DNA from: Stenotrophomonas sp. 278
Lineage (GTDB): Bacteria; Pseudomonadota; Gammaproteobacteria; Xanthomonadales; Xanthomonadaceae
Reading direction: 5' to 3'
NCBI RefSeq assembly: GCF_003935715.1
Contig: NZ_RHPP01000027.1
Span: 1 to 35,291 of the forward strand
Length of the DNA: 35,291 bases
Position numbers and translations under genes: made by a program. The notes under the pieces are model-generated. The model searched no databases, was not told where the DNA came from, and saw nothing but the letters and a program-made list of their open reading frames with translations. Below, piece after piece: positions 23,397-29,408 of the stretch; position 1 is the stretch's first letter, and every line of letters starts with the position of its first letter.

Positions 23397-23434
23397 TAGG
23401 TTCGCCTAAATCATGTTTCGGTAGGCTTACCTGA
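23372..23434. promoter_or_regulatory. Right operator cluster (three 14-bp sites)
   Basis: Three dyads follow ATAGG-N4-CCTAT. Site 1 is 23372-23385 (ATAGG-tgcg-CCTAT, perfect arms), site 2 is 23396-23409 (ATAGG-ttcg-CCTAA) and site 3 is 23421-23434 (GTAGG-ctta-CCTGA, weakest, touching the repressor ATG). Centres are 24 and 25 bp apart, just over two helical turns. The arrangement mirrors lambda OR: strong sites over the cro promoter, a weak site near the repressor start for autoregulation. Confidence 0.8.
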
Positions 23435-23937
23435 TGGAAGCGTGGGCCCGACGAATTAAATCTCTGCTGGACGAAAAGGGGCTGTCTCAAACAGACCTCG
23501 CACGCGCCTGTGGCCGCTCCCAACCATCCATGTCCCAGTGGTTCAGCGACACGGCGTCGAAGCCCGCTACCAAAATGATCATGGGTGACAACCTTCTGGC
23601 TGCCGCTCGCTTCCTTGGAACTACTCCCGAGTACATCCTCACCGGTGAGGGGCGCAGCACCGCGTCTCAACCTACGCGACCCGACTTTCAGAAGATGGCC
23701 TCGGCGGTACTCTTGCTGAGGCATTACCTGGATTTTGCCGGCTCGCCAGCCGACTGGATCAGCGACCCCGATATGCTGGATATCGCCTATGAAGTGGTCG
23801 AATCGTTCGGAGGCCCAGTGCGCTCTGAGAACGTTCTCGACCTGACGAAGGCGCTAGCAAAGAAGATCAGGGGGCAGGATGATGCAGGACAAGGATCGAT
23901 TCGAGGAACTCGCAAGGCGGCTGGCGGCACGAACTAA
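23434..23937 (+). CDS. CI-like repressor without a peptidase domain
   Basis: The product has 167 residues. The helix-turn-helix is clear: ARRIKSLLDEKGLSQTDLAR then ACGRSQPSMSQWFSD (about 5-40), followed by the usual ALGTTPEYILTGEG-like end of the domain (residues LAAARFLGTTPEYILTGEGR region). The C-terminal part (about 88-167) is helical and shows none of the Ser/Lys signature of LexA/CI S24 autopeptidases; lambda CI is about 237 residues. It is the likely prophage-maintenance repressor, placed between the two operator clusters. The ATG has only a weak AGG upstream, inside operator site 3. Confidence 0.8.
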   Translation: MEAWARRIKSLLDEKGLSQTDLARACGRSQPSMSQWFSDTASKPATKMIMGDNLLAAARFLGTTPEYILTGEGRSTASQPTRPDFQKMASAVLLLRHYLDFAGSPADWISDPDMLDIAYEVVESFGGPVRSENVLDLTKALAKKIRGQDDAGQGSIRGTRKAAGGTN

Positions 23938-24238
23938 GCAGTTGAGCGCGGGCGAGGCGCACCGCCCTGCCCTCGCACTGGTGAGTAGCCGGCAAGCAGC
24001 CTCCATGGACAGCATCGTCCGTGAATCACATTGTCGGATGATTCGCCACTTCCGACGGCGCTGGGGTCACCCCATGCAGCTGCTCATCGACCAGGCTTGC
24101 TTCGGCTATGCCGGGGTCGAGCAGCTCCCCGATGACGACCTAATCCAACTTCACCGAGATCTTGAACGCGCGGAAGACTGCATGCGAGACGGGATCTCGT
24201 TCGAAGACGCTGGCCTGCTCCGATCCCGATACGGTTAA
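23879..24238 (+). CDS. Hypothetical protein coupled to the repressor gene
   Basis: The protein has 119 residues. ATG 23879 (a second ATG follows at once) has GGGGGCAGG before it and lies 59 nt inside the repressor gene. The N-terminus is a charged helix (DKDRFEELARRLAARTKQLS). The middle has a HCRMIRHFRRRWGHPMQLLI stretch, and the end is acidic/helical (DDDLIQLHRDLERAEDCMRD). No family is recognised. Co-transcription with the repressor means it is made in lysogens, so a role in immunity, superinfection exclusion or repressor control is plausible but unproven. Confidence 0.6.
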   Translation: MMQDKDRFEELARRLAARTKQLSAGEAHRPALALVSSRQAASMDSIVRESHCRMIRHFRRRWGHPMQLLIDQACFGYAGVEQLPDDDLIQLHRDLERAEDCMRDGISFEDAGLLRSRYG

Positions 24239-24268
24239 CTGAACAGAATTTGATTCGTTCATAAAAAT

Positions 24269-24319
24269 ATAGGTGTTCCTATAGGCTCGCCTATTGACCC
24301 GAGCCATAGGTACGCCTAT
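24269..24319. promoter_or_regulatory. Left operator cluster (three 14-bp sites)
   Basis: Three dyads with perfect arms: 24269-24282 (ATAGG-tgtt-CCTAT), 24281-24294 (ATAGG-ctcg-CCTAT) and 24306-24319 (ATAGG-tacg-CCTAT). The first two share two bases (centres 12 bp apart, nearly one turn); the third is 25 bp further. Together with the cluster at 23372-23434 they bracket the repressor operon, as OL and OR do in lambda. Confidence 0.8.
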
Positions 24320-24322
24320 CTT
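24294..24322 (+). promoter_or_regulatory. PL-like sigma70 promoter of the rightward early operon
   Basis: TTGACC (24294-24299) and TATCTT (24317-24322) are spaced by 17 nt. The -35 box touches the second left operator, and the third operator fills the spacer and reaches the -10 box, so repressor binding would silence it. The first gene reached is the DUF1566 protein at 24374. Confidence 0.75.
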
Positions 24323-24373
24323 TTCTCCATCGCCCCACACCACCCAATTCCGGGCCGGGGCATGGAGACGAAG

Positions 24374-24778
24374 ATGACCCAGCAGTCGCAGCAGCGCTTC
24401 ACCCAGACCCACGGCGGCGTCCTGACTGTGATCGACGCCAGCACCGGCCTGGAGTGGATCGCCAAGCCGCTCAGCGAGAAGAAGTCCCACCAGGGCGCGA
24501 TTGATGCCTGCGACGCGCTGGACTTCGCCGGCCACACCGACTGGCGTCTGCCGACCACGAAGGAGCTGTACTCGCTGGTCGACCTGAGCCGGATTGAGCC
24601 GGCCATCGATACCGCTGCCTTCCCCGACTTCCCGAAGAGCGGCTGGTTCTGGACGAGCGATCTGTACGCGGGCGTTGCCTCGTGCGCGTGGGACGTCTAC
24701 TTCGGCAACGGCGGCGTCAACTACTACCACCGCAACAACTACGGGTTCGTGTTGGCCGTGCGCCGCGCCAGTCAGTAA
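24374..24778 (+). CDS. DUF1566/C-type-lectin-like protein, putative DGR target 1
   Basis: The product has 134 residues from ATG 24374, which has GGAG 6 nt upstream; an ATG at 24362 is less likely. The DUF1566 (Lcl C-terminal, formylglycine-enzyme/C-type-lectin-like) pattern is clear: ASTGLEWIAK, a helix with AIDACDALDFAGHTDWRLPT (about 46-65), TTKELYSLVD, WFWTS, and the C-terminal YAGVAS...AWDVYF...YHR...GFVLAVRRASQ. This fold is the classic scaffold of diversity-generating retroelement targets, where surface residues near the C-terminus are varied. No signal peptide is seen. It is the first gene after the PL-like promoter. The variable segment and its comparison with target 2 are given separately. 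Confidence 0.85.
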   Translation: MTQQSQQRFTQTHGGVLTVIDASTGLEWIAKPLSEKKSHQGAIDACDALDFAGHTDWRLPTTKELYSLVDLSRIEPAIDTAAFPDFPKSGWFWTSDLYAGVASCAWDVYFGNGGVNYYHRNNYGFVLAVRRASQ

Positions 24779-24791
24779 TTGGCCTTTTTGA
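24665..24791 (+). repeat. Putative DGR variable repeat 1 (VR1)
   Basis: This 127-bp segment covers the last 37 codons, the stop and 13 nt beyond. It aligns without gaps with 29873-29999. The final 43 bp (24749-24791) are identical in both copies and include TAATTGGCCTTTTTGA after the reading frame. Upstream, 13 codons differ, 12 of them ending in C in both copies. VR1 keeps four AAC codons (two of them adjacent), so it may be closer to the unseen template. Confidence 0.8.
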
Positions 24792-24806
24792 CATAGGGGC
24801 AATGAC

Positions 24807-25172
24807 ATGAACGCAGATTGGAAGATTGCACGTAGCGACGACGAGGCAGACCGCGCAGACGAAGCGCGCGCCGAGTGGATCGCCCAGCGGGCCAATGATC
24901 TGAAGCTGGAGTATGCGACCGACAGCAAGAAGGTCGGTGAGGCGGTAGCGGACTTCTTCCTGGCCGATGAAGACACGCTGGTCCCGAACCTGACGCAATT
25001 TTACCTAGACCAGCCCAGCGGATCGCAGGCCGGCTTCACGCTTCACGACCAGCTGCGCGAAGCCATTGCCCCGATTCTCTGGGAGTACGCCGAAGACGCG
25101 GCCGCCGAAGAGTGGAACCGGCTGGAGCAGAACGCCATGGAAATGGCGGCGGATCGGAGGGAAGCGGCATGA
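24807..25172 (+). CDS. Hypothetical early phage protein
   Basis: This is a 121-residue acidic protein: MNADWKIARSDDEADRADEA at the start, a helix with AEWIAQRANDLKLEYATDSK, and a C-terminal EYAEDAAAEEWNRLEQNAME stretch. It is predicted mostly helical and contains no Cys. It is found after the first DGR target and overlaps the next gene by 4 nt (ATGA). I do not recognise a family. Confidence 0.6.
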   Translation: MNADWKIARSDDEADRADEARAEWIAQRANDLKLEYATDSKKVGEAVADFFLADEDTLVPNLTQFYLDQPSGSQAGFTLHDQLREAIAPILWEYAEDAAAEEWNRLEQNAMEMAADRREAA

Positions 25173-25357
25173 AGTTCGTGACCGAATCCGCATTCAACGA
25201 TCAGCCGCCGGAGATGGTGGAGCTGACCCCGCTCGATCCCGCCCTGGTCGCTCGCGTCCGCCGCGAAAACCTCAACCGCCTGAGCCGTCTCAACGGCGAG
25301 CAGCCCTCCCCCACCTACGACCCGGTTACCGACGAGGACTTTGTATGGCTGCCGTGA
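25169..25357 (+). CDS. Hypothetical small phage protein
   Basis: The product has 62 residues from ATG 25169 (MKFVTESAFNDQPPEMVELT), coupled by ATGA to the gene before; longer frames upstream are shadows. It is rich in Pro, Asp and Arg, with a helix LDPALVARVRRENLNRLSRL. It may be an early inhibitor or adaptor, but nothing shows this. Confidence 0.55.
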   Translation: MKFVTESAFNDQPPEMVELTPLDPALVARVRRENLNRLSRLNGEQPSPTYDPVTDEDFVWLP

Positions 25358-25545
25358 TCTACGACTTCCGCCAGTTCCAGACCGTGCGCGAGAACGTGCA
25401 GAAGGCTGGCCTGAGCCCCGCGCCGCTGTTTGCAAAGCTCCGTGCGGCGCAGCGTGCCGGCGACCGTGGTGCTGCAGTGGTCGCCGAAGCCCAGCGCCTC
25501 CGCCGCATGTTCCGCGACGAGCTCGACCCGAAAGGTGCGGCATGA
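25345..25545 (+). CDS. Hypothetical small phage protein
   Basis: The product has 66 residues from ATG 25345 (MAAVIYDFRQFQTVRENVQK), 13 nt inside the previous gene. It is helical and basic: LRAAQRAGDRGAAVVAEAQR and LRRMFRDEL. The sequence pattern looks like a small two-helix protein. No family is recognised. It overlaps the next start by 4 nt. Confidence 0.55.
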   Translation: MAAVIYDFRQFQTVRENVQKAGLSPAPLFAKLRAAQRAGDRGAAVVAEAQRLRRMFRDELDPKGAA

Positions 25546-25670
25546 GCGCTGAACAGCTTGTGCAGAACGTGACGCGTGAAGTGTCCCGGGCCTTCTTCAT
25601 CTTTGGCGGCATCGCTGGGCTGATCGTCGGAGCTGCGGCGTCCCTGTTGATTCAAGGAGCATTCGCGTGA
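25542..25670 (+). CDS. Small single-pass membrane protein
   Basis: The product has 42 residues from ATG 25542 (ATGA overlap). A charged N-terminal helix (MSAEQLVQNVTREVSRAFFI) leads into a hydrophobic Gly/Ala-rich segment (about 19-41), which is probably one membrane helix. The size fits small phage membrane proteins such as superinfection-exclusion factors, but the function is unknown. Confidence 0.5.
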   Translation: MSAEQLVQNVTREVSRAFFIFGGIAGLIVGAAASLLIQGAFA

Positions 25671-25891
25671 ACGCATTCCTCTCAGCAGTTCTCTACATGG
25701 TCATCGGCGGAGTTGTCACCGCCACCCTGATTAACGCCAAGGCCAAAGACTGCGGCCCCCAGGAAGTGAAGAGCGACGAAGTGTTCTACATGGTGGCGGC
25801 GTGGCCCGGGTTTATTACGGCAGCCATTGTCACTGAAGACGACGCGCCCAAGCCCTCCAGCTGCAAGCCGGCGAGTGACGAAGGCCAATGA
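25667..25891 (+). CDS. Membrane-anchored hypothetical protein (GTG start)
   Basis: The protein has 74 residues. The GTG at 25667 overlaps the upstream stop (GTGA) and has AAGGAG 7 nt before it. A hydrophobic N-terminal segment (FLSAVLYMVIGGVVTATLI, about 4-22) may be a signal anchor; a second, weaker hydrophobic stretch lies at about 42-54. The rest is polar with two Cys. The adjacent gene also encodes a membrane protein. Confidence 0.5.
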   Translation: MNAFLSAVLYMVIGGVVTATLINAKAKDCGPQEVKSDEVFYMVAAWPGFITAAIVTEDDAPKPSSCKPASDEGQ

Positions 25892-26028
25892 CCCCCGATT
25901 CCGAGCTTTCCCGCCTCTTCGCCCAGGCGTTCCCCGAAATCCCGAAGCCGGCCCCGCTGGCACCCATTGACCCTGTAGACGCCGACGAAGCAGTGAACGG
26001 CATCTGCGTGGAAGGAGACGAAGCGTGA
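25888..26028 (+). CDS. Hypothetical 46-residue acidic protein
   Basis: ATG 25888 overlaps the previous stop (ATGA), and the TGA at 26026-26028 overlaps the next GTG. The product (MTPDSELSRLFAQAFPEIPK, then a Pro/Asp-rich acidic tail) is too short to assign. Coupling at both ends and the absence of other frames in this gap are the support. Confidence 0.5.
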   Translation: MTPDSELSRLFAQAFPEIPKPAPLAPIDPVDADEAVNGICVEGDEA

Positions 26029-26282
26029 AGCACCTCACCGCGCCCTTCATGTGCGTCCTGGCTGTCGGCTTCTTCGCCGCGCTGCTGGTCCGCGCCATTC
26101 AGACCGACGCCTATTCGTTCGTGGTGTTTGGCATCGCCGGCTCTATCGCCTTCTCGATCCTCTGCTGGATGGAAACCCGCAAAGCATGGCCTGCGTTCCG
26201 GCGTGCGATGGAGCGCCGCAAGCAGATGCGCATCGCCCCGCCCTTCACCCGAATCAAGCTCCAGAAGGAAGACCTGCATTGA
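26025..26282 (+). CDS. Two-pass membrane protein (GTG start)
   Basis: The product has 85 residues from a GTG at 26025 with GGAG 9 nt before it. Two hydrophobic segments (FMCVLAVGFFAALLVRAI, about 8-25, and FVVFGIAGSIAFSILCWM, about 32-49) are followed by a strongly basic tail (AMERRKQMRIAPPFTRIKLQ). It is probably an inner-membrane protein with the basic tail in the cytoplasm. It lies directly before recT; its role is unknown. Confidence 0.55.
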   Translation: MKHLTAPFMCVLAVGFFAALLVRAIQTDAYSFVVFGIAGSIAFSILCWMETRKAWPAFRRAMERRKQMRIAPPFTRIKLQKEDLH

Positions 26283-27070
26283 ACGCCATGACCGAATCGC
26301 CGACATCCCTGACTGCGCAGCCGCGCCAGCAGTTCGACCTCAGCCCGCAGACCTTCGAGCAGGCGCTGCAGTTCTCCGACATCCTCGCCGAAAGCGACCT
26401 GGTGCCGAAGGACTTCAAGGGCAAGCCGGGCAACTGTCTGATCGCCATGCAGTGGGGTGCCGAGCTGGGCCTGAAGCCTCTTCAGGCTCTGCAGAACATC
26501 GCCATCATCAACGGCCGCCCGGCCCTGTGGGGTGACGCAGTAATCGCCCTGGTGCGCAGCTCGCCGCTGTGTGAATACATCACCGAATCGGACGATGGCG
26601 GAACGGCGGTGTGCCGTGTGAAGCGCCGCGGCGAGTCTGAGGAAGTCCGCACCTTCAGCATGGAGGACGCCAAGGCAGCCGGCCTTGCCGGCAAGCAGGG
26701 GCCGTGGACGCAGTACCCGAAGCGTATGCGCCAGATGCGCGCCCGCGCCTTTGCGTTGCGTGATGTCTTCCCTGACGTGCTGCGCGGCATGCCCATCGCT
26801 GAAGAGGTCATGGATATTCCTGCCGGCAGTGAATCGCCGCGCTCAACTTCGAGCATCACCGCCGACAAGGCGCTGCCGCTGTACTCGGAGTCTGATTTCG
26901 CGGCAAACCTGCCGAAGTGGTGGGACATCATCGCCAGCGGCAAGAAGTCAGCCGAGGACCTGATCGCCACGCTTCAGACGAAGGCGAGGTTCACCGCCGA
27001 GCAGCTGAAGGAAATCCGCAACCCGCCCACCGACGTTGACGAAACCACCGAGCAGGACGAGGAGAGCTGA
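26279..27070 (+). CDS. recT: RecT-family single-strand annealing recombinase
   Basis: The protein has about 263 residues. The RecT pattern is present: FDLSPQTFEQALQFSDILAE, VPKDFKGKPGNCLIAMQWGA (about 42-61), LGLKPLQALQNIAIINGRPA, WGDAVIALVRSS, and YPKRMRQMRARAFALRDVFP (about 145-164), then an acidic C-terminus. RecT/Bet-type proteins anneal complementary strands and work with a partner exonuclease, here encoded next. The start is taken as TTG 26279 because it overlaps the previous stop (TTGA) and has AAGGA 9 nt before it; ATG 26288 is the alternative and lacks a ribosome-binding site. Confidence 0.85.
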   Translation: MNAMTESPTSLTAQPRQQFDLSPQTFEQALQFSDILAESDLVPKDFKGKPGNCLIAMQWGAELGLKPLQALQNIAIINGRPALWGDAVIALVRSSPLCEYITESDDGGTAVCRVKRRGESEEVRTFSMEDAKAAGLAGKQGPWTQYPKRMRQMRARAFALRDVFPDVLRGMPIAEEVMDIPAGSESPRSTSSITADKALPLYSESDFAANLPKWWDIIASGKKSAEDLIATLQTKARFTAEQLKEIRNPPTDVDETTEQDEES

Positions 27071-27072
27071 GC

Positions 27073-28821
27073 ATGAGGACCGTTGAGCTGATCCAAGGCA
27101 CACCGGAGTGGCACGAACACCGCGCGCAGCATTTCAACGCCAGCGACGCGCCGTCCATGCTCGGCGTCTCTACCAACCACACTCGCACTGACCTCCTGAA
27201 GGAATTGGCGGCAGGCGTGCCGCGCGAGTTCAGCGATTTTGTGAAGGATCGTGTGATCGACCCGGGGCATGAGTACGAAGCCCAGGCGCGCGTCATCGCG
27301 GAGCAGATCGTCGGCGAAGACCTGTACCCGGTCACAGGCGTGAGCGGCAAGTACTCCGCCAGCTTCGACGGGCTCACCCTGCTGGAAGACACCGCTTTCG
27401 AGCATAAGCGCCTGAACGAGACGCTGCGCGAGGCCATGTTCGACGGCTGCACCGGGACGGATCTTCCGCTCATGTACCAGGTGCAGATGGAACACCAGTG
27501 CATGGTGGCCGAAGGCTGCGAGCGTGTGCTGTTCATGGCTTCCGAGTGGAAGCGCGTGGGCGACAGCTGGGAGCTGGTGGAAGAGCGCCACTGCTGGTAC
27601 ACCCCGAATCTGGAGCTGCGCTCGCGCATCGTGACGGGCTGGGCCCAGCTGGAAGCCGACGTGGCCGCGTTCGTTCCTGCACCTGCCGCCGCTGCCCCGG
27701 CCACTGGCCGCGCCCCCGACCAGATGCCCGCGCTCCGAATCGAAGTGACCGGCATGGTGACCGCTTCCAATCTGGTCGAGTGGAAGGAGCAGGCCATCGC
27801 GGTGTTCCAGGGCATCAGCCAGGAACTGGTCACGGATCAGGACTTTGCCGACGCCGAGAAGACGGTGAAGTGGTGCGGCGAGATCGAGGACCAGCTGAAG
27901 GGCGCGAAGCAGCACGCCCTGAGCCAGACCGAGAGCATCGACCTGCTGTTCCGGACCATTGACGAGATCAGCGCGCAAGCCCGGGAAACCCGGCTGGCGT
28001 TGGACAAACTGGTGGCGAAGCGGAAGGACGAGCGTCGCACGGAGATCGGCAACGCCGCCCGCCGCGCGGTGATCGATCACGTCCAGGCGATCAACCAGAC
28101 CCTGGGTGCGCACGCCCTGCCGATGCCTGCAACGCTGGTGGCCGATATCGCCGCCGCCATCAAGGGCAAGCGCTCTTTCGCCAGCATGCAGGACGCCGTA
28201 GATACGGTGGCCACCAACGCGAAGATCACTGCCAGTCAGGCGGCCGATCGGATCCGCGCCAACATCCGCGTGCTGGAAATGGAGGAAGGCACCTACGGCG
28301 CGCTCTTCCCGGACCGCGTGCAGCTGTGCGCCAGCAAGGCACCGGAGGATCTGCGGAACCTGATCGCAGCCCGCATCGGCGAGCACAAGAAGGCCGAGGA
28401 AGAGCGCCTGCAGCTCGAGCGTGACCGCATCCGCCAGGAAGAGGCGGACAAGGCCCGCAAGCAGCTAGAGGCCGAGCAGGTAGCCGCGCAGCAGCAGCCG
28501 GACCCGGTGGCCTTGGCTGAGCCGGTGGACGAGCCTGCGCAGCACCAGCACCAGCGTGCGGTCGTGGGCCTGGTGCGCACGCCTGCAGTTGCACCGGCAG
28601 CCGGCCCGCGCGCCGTCGTGAAGGTCAAGCTCGGCGACATCAACGCCCGCATCGCGCCGCTGACCATCAGCGCCGAGGGTTTGGCAAAGCTGGGTTTCAA
28701 CGCCCTGCCTGAGAAGGGTGCCGCGAAGCTCTACGACGACGCCCAGTTCCTCGACATCTGCAATGCCCTGTCTGCCGCAGCACTCCGTGCGGGCAGCGAA
28801 TGGCTGCAGACGGCTGCCTGA
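27073..28821 (+). CDS. YqaJ-type exonuclease fused to a long DUF1351-like C-terminal region
   Basis: This is a 582-residue protein. The N-terminal roughly 210 residues are a YqaJ viral recombinase (lambda exonuclease-like, PD-(D/E)xK fold): GTPEWHEHRAQHFNASDAPS (9-28), SFDG with D99, FEHK with E110 and K112, and YQVQMEHQCMV (135-145). The remaining 370 residues are not part of a normal YqaJ protein. They comprise a helical region resembling DUF1351 (about 225-330), a charged coiled coil (about 450-490) and an Ala/Pro/Gln linker, ending in a small globular tail. The partner of RecT degrades one strand to expose DNA for annealing. All nuclease residues expected are present. Confidence 0.8.
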   Translation: MRTVELIQGTPEWHEHRAQHFNASDAPSMLGVSTNHTRTDLLKELAAGVPREFSDFVKDRVIDPGHEYEAQARVIAEQIVGEDLYPVTGVSGKYSASFDGLTLLEDTAFEHKRLNETLREAMFDGCTGTDLPLMYQVQMEHQCMVAEGCERVLFMASEWKRVGDSWELVEERHCWYTPNLELRSRIVTGWAQLEADVAAFVPAPAAAAPATGRAPDQMPALRIEVTGMVTASNLVEWKEQAIAVFQGISQELVTDQDFADAEKTVKWCGEIEDQLKGAKQHALSQTESIDLLFRTIDEISAQARETRLALDKLVAKRKDERRTEIGNAARRAVIDHVQAINQTLGAHALPMPATLVADIAAAIKGKRSFASMQDAVDTVATNAKITASQAADRIRANIRVLEMEEGTYGALFPDRVQLCASKAPEDLRNLIAARIGEHKKAEEERLQLERDRIRQEEADKARKQLEAEQVAAQQQPDPVALAEPVDEPAQHQHQRAVVGLVRTPAVAPAAGPRAVVKVKLGDINARIAPLTISAEGLAKLGFNALPEKGAAKLYDDAQFLDICNALSAAALRAGSEWLQTAA

Positions 28822-28890
28822 TCCCCACAGGCAGCAGCCCGCGCCGGCCGGGCATCCCCAAAGCCGGCAACCTATTCCACGGAGTCCAGC

Positions 28891-29076
28891 ATGCGTAACC
28901 AGCTCGACATCTTCGACCACGACCCGGCACGGCTGGCCGCATTGAGCCGGGAGGCAGCACAGCTCGCGCTGGCAGCCGGCGACCAGGGCTACTTCACGGC
29001 CAGGGAGCGCTACGAGTTCCACACCGCAGAAGCCGAGCGCCTGGAGCGGCTGGCCGGTATGGGAATGACTGCATGA
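28891..29076 (+). CDS. Hypothetical 61-residue helical protein
   Basis: The ATG at 28891 has CGGAG 6 nt upstream. The product is helical and charged: MRNQLDIFDHDPARLAALSR, then an Ala-rich helix and ERYEFHTAEAERLERLAGMG. No family is recognised. It overlaps the next gene by 4 nt (ATGA). The 69-bp gap before it (28822-28890) contains only a short GC-rich hairpin without a U-tract. Confidence 0.55.
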   Translation: MRNQLDIFDHDPARLAALSREAAQLALAAGDQGYFTARERYEFHTAEAERLERLAGMGMTA

Positions 29077-29408
29077 AGAGCTTCGCCGGAAAAGCCAGTC
29101 TGCGCCTCGCAGCACCGGCCCATATCACCGCCCGAGACCTGCTTCGCCGCCACTTGCATGAGGCGCGACTCGATCTGAAATGGCTGGCCGACGCCTGGGG
29201 ATGCAAGCCGTTCAGCGTGTGGCGCTGCTTCCAGAGGGTCAAAGCGCCAATGCAACCCAGGCAAATCGAAGCTGCCATCACCGCCCTGGAGCTTGACGAC
29301 TTCGACGCCAACGAAATACGCCTCACCGCCGCCCGCGAGGCCGGCTGGAAGATCGACCCGCAGTTTCTCCTGAGCAACACCCCATCCACCCGCAAGGAGT
29401 CGCAATGA
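29073..29408 (+). CDS. HTH-like phage protein upstream of DGR target 2
   Basis: The protein has 111 residues. A helix-turn-helix pattern is seen at about 25-57 (LRRHLHEARLDLKWLADAWG then CKPFSVWRCFQR). A C-terminal LTAAREAGWKI element (about 86-96) recurs in the protein at 32512-32769 as LAARHEGWKL, where it also follows a helix-turn-helix. The two are probably diverged paralogues. The N-terminus is basic (MKSFAGKASLRLAAPAHITA). DNA binding is inferred; the target is unknown. It overlaps the target gene by 4 nt, so it may be co-regulated with it. Confidence 0.6.
   Translation: MKSFAGKASLRLAAPAHITARDLLRRHLHEARLDLKWLADAWGCKPFSVWRCFQRVKAPMQPRQIEAAITALELDDFDANEIRLTAAREAGWKIDPQFLLSNTPSTRKESQ

Noticed and set aside
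28822-28890. GC-rich hairpin after the exonuclease gene as a terminator
   Set aside because: The stem is only about 5 bp and there is no U-tract. The operon continues with coupled genes, so termination here is unlikely.
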